In this document: positions 43,867 through 55,974 of the stretch, in pieces | How the letters are laid out: each line of letters opens with the position of its first letter | Position numbering within the stretch: position 1 is the stretch's first letter | Origin: Alopecurus myosuroides | Taxonomy: Eukaryota; Streptophyta; Magnoliopsida; Poales; Poaceae | Direction of reading: 5' to 3' | Assembly: GCA_028641055.1 (NCBI GenBank) | Contig: CM054062.1 | Span: 142,022,682 to 142,086,681 of the forward strand | Length of the DNA stretch: 64,000 bases | The notes under the pieces: model-generated | What the model was told of the DNA's origin: nothing | The model's input: the letters and a program-made list of their open reading frames with translations, nothing else | The model's database searches: none | Position numbers and translations under genes: made by a program

Positions 43867-44640
43867 ATGAGAACCAATGATTTCTATGATGTTAGTGTTG
43901 TTTGTGGTCATGATTCTAAAATCTTTGCAAACTGTCTTAAAGCTTTTGCCTCCTATCTTCATATTCCTAAAAAGGATTATCACAAGTACCATGCACCTTA
44001 TAAAGATATTGTTCCTGCTAGTAATATAGAAGTGCATGTTGTTAATACTGTTGTTCCTGAGCCATATGTTGAAAGAATTCCTTTCCCTGCTAAGGTAAAA
44101 GAACACTCTATGGTGGCTAGTGTGGTTAATAAGAGTAATAAGAAATCTATTGAACCTGATGAACAAATAACTATTGAACCTGCTGTAGCAATAGTGAAAG
44201 ATCGTGTTTGTCGAAATGTGGATGATGAACACATTGTCTTCTGTGAGGATGCTTATAATATTGTTTCCCATCCTCATAGACCTAAGAAAGCTAGTGTTCC
44301 TATGATTTCTATTAAGATTGGTGATCATTGCTATTATGGTTTGTGTAATATTGGTGCTAGTTCTAGTGCTATGCATGAAATTGGTTCTTGTGAGCTTGAA
44401 GACATTGATGTGGTTATTCAGCTTGCTAATAGAGAAACTGTCTTTCCGATTGGTATTGTTAGAGATGTGGAAGTTTTATGTGGTAAGACTAAATATCCCA
44501 CTGATTTTCTAGTACTTGGTAAGTCTGCTAGTAAGACTTGTCCTATTATTTTTGGTAGACCTTTCTTGACACTTGTGGTGCTATTATAGATTGTAAAAGA
44601 GAGAAGATTTTGACTAAATTGATGGAAAATCTTATGAGTT
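43867..44640 (+). pseudogene. Protease region of the Athila-type element, catalytic Asp lost
   Basis: The open frame 43867-44589 covers the gag-protease linker and the aspartic protease. The active-site motif reads GLCNIGASSSAM: the codon at 44347-44349 is AAT (Asn) where Asp is required. FGRPFLTL follows, then an indel near 44570 puts the last part (IIDCKREKI) in another frame. The protease is therefore dead by both lesions. Confidence 0.8.
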
Positions 44641-46000
44641 AAATTTCTCCAAATTTTCTAGAGCACCTTATGAATCTAAATTGCTTGATGAGAATTTGAA
44701 AGTTGAACAACTTGCTTCTATTGATCTTGCTCCTAACAATGCTTTGCAGCAATATATGGAGGACCATGAGAGTGAGGTCTTTATGGAAGAGAGAAATGAG
44801 ATTGACGATATTCTTCTTCGTCAACCGGTGATACTGAAACATAATTTACCTATGGAAGACTTGGGTACCACATTAACACCCAATGACGATCCTGTTTTTG
44901 ATTAAAAATCTTTGCCTAATGATCTTAAATATGCTTATATAGATGATAAGAAAATATATCATGTTATTATTAGTGCTAAACTTTCAGGTGAATAAGAGGA
45001 AAGATTATTGGGAATTATGAAGAAACACCGTTGAGCTATTGGATATACTCTGGATGATTTGAAGGGAATTTCTCCTACTATATGTCAGCATGCTATTAGT
45101 ATTGAACTTGATGCAAAGCCAGTAGTTGAACATCGACGCCGTTTAATTCCTAAGATGAAGGAAGTGGTAAGAAATGAGGTATTAAAACTTCTTGTTGCTG
45201 GTATTATTTTTCGTATTGCTGATAGTAGATGGGTGAGCCCTGTGCATTGTGTCCCTAAGAAGGGGAGGAATGACTGTTGTGCCTAATGAAACAATGAGCT
45301 CATTCCACAAAGAGTAGTAGTTGGTTATAGAATGTGCATTCATTTTTGTAAGGTTAATAAATTTACTAAGAAAGAACATTATCCTTTACCCTTTATTGAT
45401 CAAACGTTAGAGAGGTTGTCTAAGAAAACTCATTTTTTCTTTCTTGATGGTTATTCTGGTTTTTCTCAAATTGCTGTTAGGAAGCAAGATCAAGAGAAAA
45501 CAACCTTTACTTGTCCTTCTGGTACTTATGCTTATAGACGTATGCCTTTTGGTTTGTGTAATGCTCCAGCTACTTTTCAAAGATGCATGTCTGCTATTTT
45601 TCATAGTTTTTGTGAAGAGATTGTGGAAGTATTCATGGACTATTTCTCCGTCTATGGAACTTCTTTTGATAATTGCTTGCACAACCTTGACAAAGTTTCG
45701 CAGATGTGAAGAAACTAATATTGTTCTTAATTGGGAGAAATGCCACTTTATGGTGAATGAAGGAATTGTTCTTGGACATAAAATTTCTGAAAGAGGTATT
45801 GAAGTTGACAGAGGTAAGGTGGAAGCCATAGAGAAAATGCCCTGTCCTAGGGATGTTAAAGGTATTCGTAGTGTTCTTGGTCATGCTGGTTTTTATAGGA
45901 GGTTTGTTAAAGATTTCTCTAAAATATCAAAGCCTCTTACTAATCTTCTTCAAAAAGATTTGTTTTTGATGATGATTGTAAGGAAGCTTTTGAAACTTTA
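44641..46000 (+). pseudogene. Reverse transcriptase of the Athila-type element (multiple stops, FMDD changed)
   Basis: Segments in two frames cover the RT. They are the linker (44681-44905), the entry region (ISPTICQHAISIELDAKPV, VSPVHCVPKKG, to 45286), the fingers/palm (45332-45709: LPFIDQTLERL, GYSGFSQIAV, RRMPFGLCNAPATFQRCMSA) and the thumb (GIVLGHKISERGIEVDRGKV, 45700-45960). The catalytic FMDD reads FMDY, the second Asp codon being TAT at 45641-45643. Stops occur at 44903-44905, 44993-44995 and 45284-45286. A frameshift lies near 45700 and another near 45960. Confidence 0.85.
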
Positions 46001-46630
46001 AAGAAGGCTTTAACTACTGCTCCTATTGTTCAACCACCTGACTGGAATCTACCTTTTGAAATTATGTGTGATGCTAGTGATTATGTTGTAGGTACTATTC
46101 TAGGACAGCGTGTAGATAACAAGTTGAATGTTATTCATTATGCTAGTAAGACTCTTGATGTTGCTCAAAAGAATTACGCTATTGCTGAAAAAGAGTTCTT
46201 AGCTGTAGTTTTTGCACGTGATAAGTTTAGACCTTATATTGTTGACTCAAAGGTTACTATTCATACTGATCATTCTGCTATTAGATACCTTATGGAAAAG
46301 AAAGATGCTAAGCCTAGGCTTATTAGATGGGTGTTGCTTTTACAAGAGTTTGGTTTGCATATTGTGGATAGGAAGGGTGCTGAAAATCCTGTTGCTGATA
46401 ACTTGGCTAGATTGGAAAACATTACTTTTGACCCTATTCCTGTTAATGATAGTTTTCCAAATGAACAGTTGGTTGCAATAAAGGTAAAACCCCAAGATAG
46501 TCCATGGTATGCTGATTATGCTACTTTATTGTTTCAAAGTATTTGCCTCCAACATTTACAGCTCAACAAAGAGGAAAATTCTTCTATGATTTGAGGCATT
46601 ATTTTTTGGATGACCCAAATTTATATTAAG
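46001..46630 (+). pseudogene. RNase H of the Athila-type element
   Basis: The frame 46064-46594 contains the Ty3-type RNase H with [46 protein letters not shown] and [11 protein letters not shown]. The catalytic Asp, Glu and Asp positions appear to be kept. The frame is then lost in the linker to integrase (TGA near 46592). Confidence 0.8.
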
Positions 46631-47837
46631 GAGTAGATGGTATTATGAGAAGATGTGTACCAGATCATGAACGACGTAAAATATTGAAGAAGTGCCATAG
46701 TAGTGCTTATGCAGGACATCACGCTGGAGATAGAACCGCACAGAAGTTTCTACAATCAGGTTTCTATCGTCCTACTCTCTTTAAAGATGCACGTAAATTT
46801 ATTTTATCTTGCGATAAATGTCAAAGAGTAGGAAATATTTCTAGACTTAATGAAATGCCAATGAATTATTCTCTTGTTATTGAACCTTTTGATTGTTGGG
46901 GATTTGACTTTATGGGTCCTTTTCCTCCTTAGAATGGTTACACTCATATTCTTCTTGTTGTTGATTATGTTACTAAGTGGATAGAAGCTATACCTACTAA
47001 AAGTGCTGATGGTGAGACCTCTTTAAAAATTCTTAAAGATGTTATTTTTCCAAGGTTTGGTGTGCCTAGATATCTTATGACTGATGGAGGTTCTCATTTT
47101 ATTCATGGTGGTTTTAGAAAAATCCTTGCTAAATAAGATGTTAATCATAGAATTGCCTCATCTTATCATCCTCAAACCAGTGGGCAAGTAGAATTATCAA
47201 ATAGAGAAATTAAATCTATCTTGCAAAAGACTGTTAATAAATCTAGGAAGAATTAGTCAGATAAGTTGAATGATTCTTTATGGGCTTATAGAACTTCATA
47301 TAAAAATCCAATGGGTATGTATCCCTATAAAATCGTTTATGGAAAAGCTTGTCACTTGCCTTTAGAATTAGAACACAAAGCTTATTGGGCAGTGAAAGAA
47401 TTAAATAAAGATTTTAAACTTGCTGGTAAGAAAAGAATGCTTGATTTGCATCATCTGGATGAATGGAGATGTGAAGCTTATGAAAATGCCAAGCTCTTTA
47501 AAGAGAAATTTAAACAATGGCATGATAAAAGAATCCTTAAAAGAGAGGTTCATGTTGGTGAGAAGGTTCTATTGTATCGGTCTCGTCTTAGATTTTATGC
47601 AGGAAATTTACTCTCCTGATGGAAGCACTTTATATCATTGAAGAAGTGTATCGTTCGGGTGCAATCAAAATTTCTTCCCTCAAAGATAACACTACACAAG
47701 TGGTAAATGGGAAAAGACTCAAACATTATATTTCTGGGGATTCCTATGATGAAGATGTTGATGTTATTCAAGTAATGACTCCGGAGAAGTTCATTAGAGG
47801 GGAGATTCCAGAATCTGCAGAGTCTGTTTTGGAATAG
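46631..47837 (+). pseudogene. Integrase of the Athila-type element (several stops)
   Basis: The zinc-binding part (CHSSAYAGHHAGDRTAQKFL...CDKCQRVGN) and core start (WGFDFMGPFPP) read in one frame to TAG at 46930-46932. Further stops are TAA at 47134-47136 and TAG at 47254-47256. In between lie VDYVTKWIEAIPT, MTDGGSHF and [16 protein letters not shown], so the DDE residues are recognisable. The C-terminal part (NDSLWAYRTSYKNPMGMYPY, EKVLLYRSRLRFYAG) meets TGA at 47617-47619 and a frameshift, then ends in the 47619-47837 frame (EEVYRSGAIKI). It is not functional. Confidence 0.85.
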
Positions 47838-48168
47838 GTAACAGTTCTGTTAAGAAAAAGTTCGCGAAATACCTTTTCAGTTATAAATTATTGGTTTTTG
47901 GAAAATATAAAAATACCGATCCGGAGAGGAGTTGGAGAAGGTGCCCGGAGGCACCACACCATGTGGGGGCGCGAGCCCACCCTTGGCCGCGCCACCCTAT
48001 GGTGTGGGCGCCCCAGAGCCCCTCTCCGACTCGTTTTCGACCTGGACTTTCCTTTCGTTATGCATATTTTTGCTATATAACCCCCCGAACCCCTGAGGTC
48101 CGTATATTGTTTTCTTGTCGTGTTTCGGTTTCGAGCTGTTTCTGCCAGGATCTGTTTTCAGAAGCATC
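47838..48168 (+). promoter_or_regulatory. LTR-like promoter cassette between pol and the extra ORF
   Basis: 47940-48020 has the composition and words of local LTR promoters: GGCACCACACCATG, then CTTGGCCGCGCCACC and CTATGGTGTGGGCGCCCC. It is followed at 48074 by GCTATATAACCCCCCG, a good TATA box, and by a leader of about 65-95 bp to the ATG at 48169. The sequence resembles an LTR promoter but lies inside the element. Use as a subgenomic promoter is inferred. Confidence 0.5.
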
Positions 48169-48707
48169 ATGGTCTCCGCCAAGAACAACAAGGGGAAGGG
48201 ATCGAAGGAAGATGATCTGCAAGACCGGAAGCCGGAGGAGGGGATCGAGACTGGAGCTGAAGGAGATGTAGAAGAAAACCCACGAGTGCGTCCACGCTCT
48301 ACCATCGCAAGCATTGGAGTGGCTGCAAAACCTTCCAAGAAAACAACGAGGATGAGCATCGGAGGGAAGGCCCCACGTCACTTATTAGCTTCAAGTACAC
48401 CACTTTCAGGCATAAAGAAACCTTTCCGTACTTTAATTCATGAGTATCAATCTAGTAGGGTACTCGAGGTATATTTGCCTTCTTGCTGGGATATGGATCG
48501 TTCTAACAGTGCAGATAGAGAAAGATCTCAACCTAAGGAAGTGTGGGGGAAAATCTTGATGGATGGAATTCACCATCTGACAAGCATGTAGACCGTATTG
48601 ATCACAATACAGAGATGATGCGTATGCTTATGCTCGCAATTGAAGATCTGAAGAAATCAATTGATAAGCTCATTGAGAATGATTCACCACCACCACCGGA
48701 GAATTAA
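48169..48707 (+). pseudogene. Extra ORF downstream of pol, Athila-type element (shortened, frameshifted)
   Basis: From MVSAKNNKGKGSKEDDLQDR the frame runs 141 codons to TAG at 48589-48591. It is Lys/Glu-rich, then includes IGGKAPRHLLASSTPL and a middle part ending PKEVWGKILMD. Around 48560 the frame shifts and coding continues as DRIDHNTEMMRMLMLAIEDL to a Pro-rich end with TAA at 48705-48707. The C-terminal part is predicted coiled coil by its heptad pattern. It occupies the same position as the 370-aa ORF at 12713-13825 but lacks the ATHILA-type domain, perhaps by internal deletion. Function unknown. Confidence 0.55.
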
Positions 48708-50390
48708 TTCGTCATTGGTATTGGCATCCCCTTGGCTTATTCCAAGCTTGGGGGAGTGTCGTGGTATCACCTTTATCTTTCACCCTTTTACGTTTTAGTA
48801 GAGTCATATCTTGAGTAGAGAAAATATCATATAGGATAGTTTGCAGTATGGAAGTGTTGCTCCTTAGTTGGTTATCGTTGTATCCCTTGGTTTGAGTTGC
48901 CGTAATGAAATATTAATGAGAAGTTTCATCATCTACTTTTTCTACTTTATTTTAGTTTGTAATTTTTGTTATGTGATTGATCTTGTTATTAGTATTGGTA
49001 TTAGTTTTGGAGCTTCAAGATAATCTAGTTGGTTTTGGCAAACTTAGCATTGGTCAGTAGCAACAATTCGTTGAGACTTAAGTAGAAAAGAGGGAGTTGC
49101 ATGTAGATATATTATTCTATGATCTTTATTTCTTGTTAGCTCATAATCTTAGTATTCTCAAATAAGTTTGTCTGCACCTTCAAGGAAGATTGCATGATTG
49201 GCTTTATCATATATGTTTTTGTTAGTTTTACTTCAATTCTTATGCTTGCTACCCAACCTTGCTAGCCAAAAACATGTACTTAGAGGGAATGCTTCTCGTG
49301 CATCCAAACCTTGAGCCCCAAAACCTTGCCATTTGTGTCCACCATACCTACCTATATGTGGTATTTCACCGCCACTCCAAGTAAATTGCTTGTGTGCTAC
49401 CTTTAAACCTTCAAAATTACACCTGTTTTGTGCTCTTGTTTTAGCTCATGAGGACGCAAATATAGAATCTTTATCTCACTTGTTGATTGGATTTCATACC
49501 CTGGACTAGTGGCTTCATCCGCTTATCCAAAGTCTATAAGAGCTGGTAGCGGGGTTCCCAGCCCCAAATAATAATACAAATTATCTTCACTATTTTTGCC
49601 CCTGATTTATCAGTCAAAGCATAATTGTGTAAACAAAAGAGAAAGAGGGATGACCTTCTATACCAGTTGTGTCCTTCAATGGGAGCCGCTCTTGTGAAGT
49701 TTTTTGCTTGTGACGTACTGTATTTTTTGTTTGCCATTCATTGACATAAACATACACCTCTCAAAATTCGACACTCCTCCATGGTTAGTGACTGTTGGCA
49801 GGCACCCGAGGATTTGGTTAGCCATGGTTTCTGTAAGAAAGGTTGGGAGGAGTGTCAACCATTTTATACCTCTGTTTTACAAAATAAAAGGTCTAGCACA
49901 TAGGTTATCCAGGCTTCCCTCTCCGAAGGGTCTATCTTTTACATTTGTGTTGAGTCCGTAAACCTACTTGTTTATGTCTTAAGCAAGCATTTGAGTTGTT
50001 GTGATTCATCTAGCTATATGTTGATTCATCACTTTGAAAGTTACCAATGCATGCAAAGAGACCGTTATAATTGATCATGATAAACTCTGCAATATAAGCT
50101 CTACTATAAAGACTCTGATCGAAAATAAGTACACGGTTAATTGTTCTCTGACCAAGAACGAAGTTTGCCTTTACCAATTTTGATTTACCTTTTGCACCTT
50201 TATTGTTTCTTTACTTGTTTCCAGTTTGATTTTATGAGAGGAAGTTGTTGTCTAAAATGACTTGTTGTTTGTTAGATGTGATGCCTCTTGTCGTATTTTA
50301 TTTATCAACACCTCACTTCATAAACCTGTGGTCATGTTTACTGAGTTCAGTTTCTCTTCGGGACAAGCGAGGTCTAAGCTTGGGGGGAGT
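48708..50390 (+). other. 3' non-coding internal region with two polypurine tracts
   Basis: CCAAGCTTGGGGGAG at 48743-48757 and TAAGCTTGGGGGGAGT at 50375-50390 are near-identical purine-rich tracts. The second directly precedes the 3' LTR. The 1.6 kb between them is non-coding and AT-rich; 49330-49740 is related, inverted, to 38250-38700. Confidence 0.65.
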
Positions 50391-51004
50391 TGATACGTCC
50401 ATTTTTCATCACCGTTTTATATTGTTATTTTCTGTTATTCATCGATATATTTCATGTTATGATGCATCACTTATGTTATTTTATCTTATTTTGCATGTTT
50501 CATAATTTTTGGAGAATATACACAAGGACCAGAAATCTGATGGAAAAAAGCACCACCAGAATACCCTATTTCAGAAGATCAGAAGAAGAGGGGGGACACC
50601 GGAGATGTCTTAGAAGTCCAGATGAGGGAGCCATCCATGAGGAGAGCCAGAGGGCGGCCACCAGGGGCCCACACCACCAGGTGGCGCCCCCCCTTGGCCG
50701 CGCCGCTAGGTGGTGTGGCCACCCTGGCCCACTCTGGTCGACCTCTTTCGCGTACTTGACCCCCAGGGAACCCTAAGCCCCAGACTACCATCGAAAAATT
50801 ATTTCGCCGCCGCCTTAGGGCGGAAAACACCACAGAGAGAAAAGCTCAACGACAGGGAGAAATCTGCTGGGGAAATTCCTCTTCAGACAGGGGAAATCAT
50901 CGCCATTGTCACCGTCATCACTCCGAGAATCATCAAGATCGTCATCATCCTCACCACTAGCACCATCACCCTCGTCATCCACCATCATCCCGCTGTAACA
51001 ATTA
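50391..51004 (+). repeat. 3' LTR of the Athila-type element, first piece
   Basis: Begins TGATACGTCCATTTTTC, aligns with 41584-42170, and is broken at ACAATTA by the LINE. The continuation is at 54041. Confidence 0.9.
50998..51004. repeat. LINE target-site duplication, left
   Basis: ACAATTA; the perfect second copy is at 54034-54040 after the short A tail. The empty site can be read in the 5' LTR near 42167. Confidence 0.85.
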
Positions 51005-54000
51005 TGCCACTTGCTAAATCCACTTCTCACCATGTTCCTTGTGTCATTTCTATTTCAACAACCATCCCAAAAGTTCAGATTTTTAGGTTTGGAAATCATT
51101 TGATTCATCAGGCAGGCTTTATGGAACTAATAGACAGTGTTTGGAAGTGGCCAGTGAGGAGCACTAATATTGCTAGCTGCTATAACTGCTAAATTCAAAA
51201 ATATCAGACATGAATTAAAAAGGTGGGGTAGGAGTCTTTCCAATCTCAAGCTCCTGATTACCAAATGTAATAAGGTGATTTTAATATTGGATAATTTGGA
51301 AGAAGAAAGGAATTTAAGCAGGCCAGAGTTTTACTTTAGGAATATTGTTAAAACTCATCTCAAAAAGTTGCTCCTTTCTCAGTCTTCTTATTGGCAAAAG
51401 AGGTGTACCATCAGATGGGTGCAACTAGGTGGATAAAACACCAATTTTTTCATGCCAAAGCTACTAAAAGATACAGGTTTAATACAATTGCTGAGATAAA
51501 AAATGAGGAGGGAATTTCCATGATTGATCATCAGCATAAAGCCGCAACTTTCTGGGCTTGTTTCAAGAATAGAATGGGTGTATCCATTCCAACTACGCAG
51601 TCACTTCCTCTGTCCAATTTTATCCAGCCTATTGATAATTTGGATTGTCTTGTTGCTCCTTTTCAGTACTGAGGAAATTGAAGGTGTCATGAAATCTTTA
51701 CAAACTGATAGAGCACCTGGGCCTGATGGCTTCAATGGCATGTTTGTGAAGAAATGTTGGACTATCTTGAAAGATGATTTCACTCAATTATGTACTGAAT
51801 TTCACTCAGGGCATATCTCATTGCAAAGCATTAATGGCTCCTACATCACACTCATTCCTAAGAATAATTCTCCACAAACAGTTAATGATTTAGGCCAATA
51901 TCATTAACTAATACTTGCCTGAAATTTGTTACCAAATTGATTGCTAACAGAATGCAAAGTATAATTTCTAGCACTATACATGATAATCAATATGGTTTCA
52001 TCAAAGGGAGAACTATCTAGGACTGTCTTGCTTGGTCTTTTGAGTTCTTGTTCCAATGTCAGCACTCCAAGAAAAAATTGTGGTTCTCAAAATAGACTTT
52101 GAAAATCCTTTGATACTCTGGATCATGATGCCATTATTCAAGTTTTGAGAGCTAAGGGTTTCCCAGATTTGTTCATCTTATGGGTTAAAGAAATCCTTGC
52201 TTCTGGCTCTTCCTCTGTGCTTCTCAATGGAATTCCAGGTAAACAATTCATCTGCAAAAGAGGGGTCAGGCAGGGTGATCCTCTTTCTCCACTTTTATTT
52301 GTTGAAGGTGCTGATTTATTGCAAAGCCTTGTCAACAAAGCATACAGAGATGGATTGATTTCCTCTCCCATTCCAGTTAGAGCAGATTTTCCCATTATTC
52401 AATATGCAGATGACACTTTAGCGGTCATGCCAGCCTGCAAAAATGATTTGAGTGTGTTGAAAGGGATTCCACAAAACTATGCTGCTTTCACATGTTTGCA
52501 AGTTAATTTCCACAAGTCATCAATGATCCCTCTAAATCTTTCACTTCATGAAGCCACTCATCTTGCACAGTTCTTTGAGTGCCAACTTGGGACCATGCCT
52601 TTCACATATTTAGGTTTGCCCATGGGCACCACTAAACCCACCATCAAGGATTTTCCCCTCTTACTGATAGAGTTGAAATAAGATTATCTGCAACATCTTC
52701 TTTCCTTTCTTATGGAGATAGGTTGGTGGTGAATTATGTCCTCTCCTCTTTGCCCACATACTACATGCTCTCCCTGGTTATTCAGCTGGTGTTATTGAAG
52801 TAATTGATAGAGCTAGGATGCATTGTTTGTGGAGCAAAAAAAGGAAAAGAAAAGGCTAATTCTCTTGCTGCATGGCCCATGGTGTGTAGGCCAAAGAAGA
52901 AGGGTGGACTTGGAGTTATCAATTTGAAAATTCAGAATTCTGCCTTGCTATTGAAGCATCTCCATAAATTTTATAACAAGGAGCAAACCCGCATGGGTTC
53001 AACTTATAACTGATGCATATTACTATAATTCAGTGCCTCATGCTATTATTGATTCAGGATCTTTCTGGTGGAAAGGAATCCTAGATTTATCTGATGATTA
53101 TAGGAAACTCACCACCTGTTATGTTGGGAATGGCATCACTCCCCTTTTTTGGGAAGACAAGTGGCAGACACAACTCCTCAAGGTGACATTTCCAAGGATT
53201 TTTTCTTTTGCTAAGGATAATCTACAGTCTGTCTATGAGTTTTTCCTGCCAGTAGATTGTTTGCAAAATTTCTTTCTGTCCTTGACAGTACAAGCACGTG
53301 ATGAATTCATGGCTTTGAAAGCAATGATACAGAATTTTATTCTAGAACCAGATAAGAAAGATGAATGGAAAAGTTCTATAGCAAATGCCAAGTTCTCTCC
53401 CAGTTCTATCTATCAGTTTAATTTTGCTCACTTTCCAAAGGATGTGGCATCCTATTGGATTTGGAAGAGTAAATGTCAGTCAAAACATAAGTTATTTGCC
53501 TAGGTTATTGTTGCATGATAGGATCAATACTAGAGATATGCTGATTAGATGAAACTGGAATGTACGTGATTCTTCTGAGTGTGTGCTTTGTTCTGCCCAC
53601 ATATATGAATACCGGAGGCACTTATTTCTCAATTGTACTTATAGTACAAGAATTTGGAATTATTTGCAAATTCCATGGTCACCAGGCAGTACTTCTGATG
53701 CAATAAGGATTGCAAGAAAGCATTTCCATGGACACTGTTTCAATCAAATCATCATTTTGTCTTGTTGGGGCATTTGGAAACAGAGAAATGGATGGATTTT
53801 CAATAATATTAGACCCAGCATCCGAGGTTGGAAGGCCTTATTTGTTCATGAGGTCATCCTGCTTAAGTACAGGGTGAAGAGAGATCTCTCTATTTTTTGA
53901 CATCATGGATTGATTCACTTCCTTGATCCCTCATGTATATATTATACATATTGTAAATAACTTTGTATTTTCTTTTATTTATTAATAAATGGGGGGCTGT

Positions 54001-54033
54001 GGGGCTTTCCCCCACAGTATTGGTGTCAAAAAA
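51005..54033 (+). pseudogene. 5'-truncated L1-type LINE
   Basis: This non-LTR retrotransposon lacks ORF1 and the endonuclease, starting in the region before RT. RT pieces are SLQTDRAPGPDGFNGMFVKK (51700-51765), LIPKNNSP, GVRQGDPLSPLLF (52262-52300) and the catalytic QYADDTLAVM (52398-52427, intact). The thumb/connection (TYLGLPMGTTKP) and the C-terminal zf-RVT region (CVLCSAHIYEYRRHLFLNC, 53580-53640; WGIWKQRNGWIF) follow. Frames 51524-51907, 52145-52681, 52804-53013, 53033-53503 and 53583-53900 are separated by stops and shifts. The 3' end has a hairpin and a run of seven A. It is flanked by a 7-bp target duplication inside the Athila 3' LTR. It is dead, since truncated and mutated. Confidence 0.88.
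53997..54017 (+). other. Hairpin at the LINE 3' end
   Basis: CTGTGGGG (53997-54004) and CCCCACAG (54010-54017) form a perfect 8-bp stem with a 5-base loop. It lies 10 bp before the terminal A run. Stem-loops at LINE 3' ends can serve as RT recognition sites; here that is inference. Confidence 0.6.
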
Positions 54034-54040
54034 ACAATTA

Positions 54041-54910
54041 GGTGCCTCTATCATTGTTTTACATTAGATCTCTCTCCCGGTGTGGATTACTTGTTAGTAG
54101 TTGATGCTTGTGAGATTTATCGGTGTTAGCACTTTGTGACCAAATTGTTATTATCCATTATATAACCTCTGATTGTGATCCATATGATGTCTTGTGAGTA
54201 GTTCGTTTAGTTCTTGAGGACATGGCAGAAGTCATGATGTTAGTAGTGAAGTTGTGTTGAAGTAAGATCTCGTGGTTCGGTATCTAGTGGTGTCATGTGA
54301 ACATCGACTACATGATACTTCACATTTATGGGCCTAGGAGGATGCATTGTGTATTTGTCTACTAATTGTGGGGTTGCCGGAGTGACGGAAACCTAAACCC
54401 CCATTAGGAAACCAATGCACGAGGGAGCGTAGAATCCCGGAGTTTTAAGGTTCTGGTTAGATTTATCTTAATTACTTTCTTGTATTTTCGGATGCTTACG
54501 AGGGGTATAATCACAAGTATGTATTAGTCCTAGTTGGGCGGTGCATTAGCATAGGTTCAGCCACACAACACTTCATGAACCAATGGATATTAATCTACCG
54601 TAATGAAACGAAAGCACTAGGCGAAATTCTCATGTGTCCTCGAGAACGTTTGGTAGTCATAAGTAATACCACCGGCTTGTCCTTTGCTCTCAAAAGGATT
54701 GGGTCACTCGCTGCAATATTATTTACTGCACTTTATTTACTCGCACTTTATTTATCTTCTATATCAAAAACCTCCAAAAACATGTTTGCTAGTGTTTACT
54801 AGTGAATCCTCTATCCAACATGCGTGTCAACACTTTCTGCTCCTCGTTGGGTTCGACTTTCGTATTTATCGAAAGTACTACGATACACCCCCTATACTTG
54901 TGGGTCATCA
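54041..54910 (+). repeat. 3' LTR of the Athila-type element, second piece
   Basis: Continues the LTR after the LINE, aligning with 42174-43063, and ends CTTGTGGGTCATCA. Frames such as 54684-55136 cross the LTR border and are not genes. Confidence 0.9.
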
Positions 54911-54915
54911 GGGCA

Positions 54916-55974
54916 TTACAACAAGACACGTATACCATTATCCAACTGCATCTATGACTAATAATCCACCCCCAGAATATCATCCGAACAAACTTTGGGT
55001 ATTAAGTTGCAAGCAACAGATAATCGCAGTAAGCAAAGTGTGTAATGTAAACATCGTTGTTTTCTCCCTAATGGCAACAACACATCCTCCATCGTCACGT
55101 TTCTATCACTCGAGCTCAGATGCAAAGGATGCATGAACCCACTATCGAACATAAATACTCCCTCTTGGAGTTACTAGTATCTACTTGGCTAGAGCATCTA
55201 CTAACAACGGAGAGCATGCAAGATCATAAATAACGTACACATGAAGACAACATGATATATTGATAATCAAGAGACATAGCATTGAATAATCATCAGATCT
55301 CAGCAAACAAAACATGTAGCGTTACAATAAGATGATCTTGATCATGTAGGGCAGCTCATGAGATCTAAACATGAGCCATAAATAGGAGAGAACAACCATC
55401 TAGCTACTGCTATCGACCCGTAGTCCAAGGATGAACTACTCACGCATCACTTCGGAGGCGGGCATGGTGGTGTAGAGCCCTCCGGTGATGATTTTCCCTC
55501 CCGGTAGGGTGCCGGGGAGAACTCCAGAACCCTCCCGATCTCAGGTTGATGATAACGGTGGCCTCGGGTGTTTTTCGTGGAAAAGAGGTATATTTTTAGG
55601 CTTCACGCATTGGGGGAATAAATAGGCGAAAGGGCGATGGCGGTGGGAGCCCGAGAGGAATACACCACCCCATGGCGCGGCCAGGGGGCGCGCCGCCCTA
55701 TGGTGTGCCCCCTCCGGGCTCTTCGGGACTCCGTGGAACCTTCAGGAATTCTAAGACTTCTGGGCTTCGAAATTTCCAATTCCGAGAATATTTCCAGAAT
55801 ATCTTTTCTGAAACTAAAAACAAGAGAAAACATGAACTGGCTCTGTGGCATCTTGTCAATAGGTTAGTCCCAGGAAATCGGTAAAAATGACATAAAGTGT
55901 AAGGAAAACATGTAGCATTAGGCATGAAAATAACATGGAACGTCAGAAATTAAGGATATGTTTATGATGTATCA
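54916..55974 (-). repeat. 5' LTR of the non-autonomous gypsy element, 5' piece
   Basis: On the minus strand it starts TGATACATCATAAACAT at 55974. It aligns with the 3' LTR 37632-36590 and joins to 41583 when the Athila-type element is removed. 55290-55330 contains sequence absent from the 3' LTR near 36980. Confidence 0.85.
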
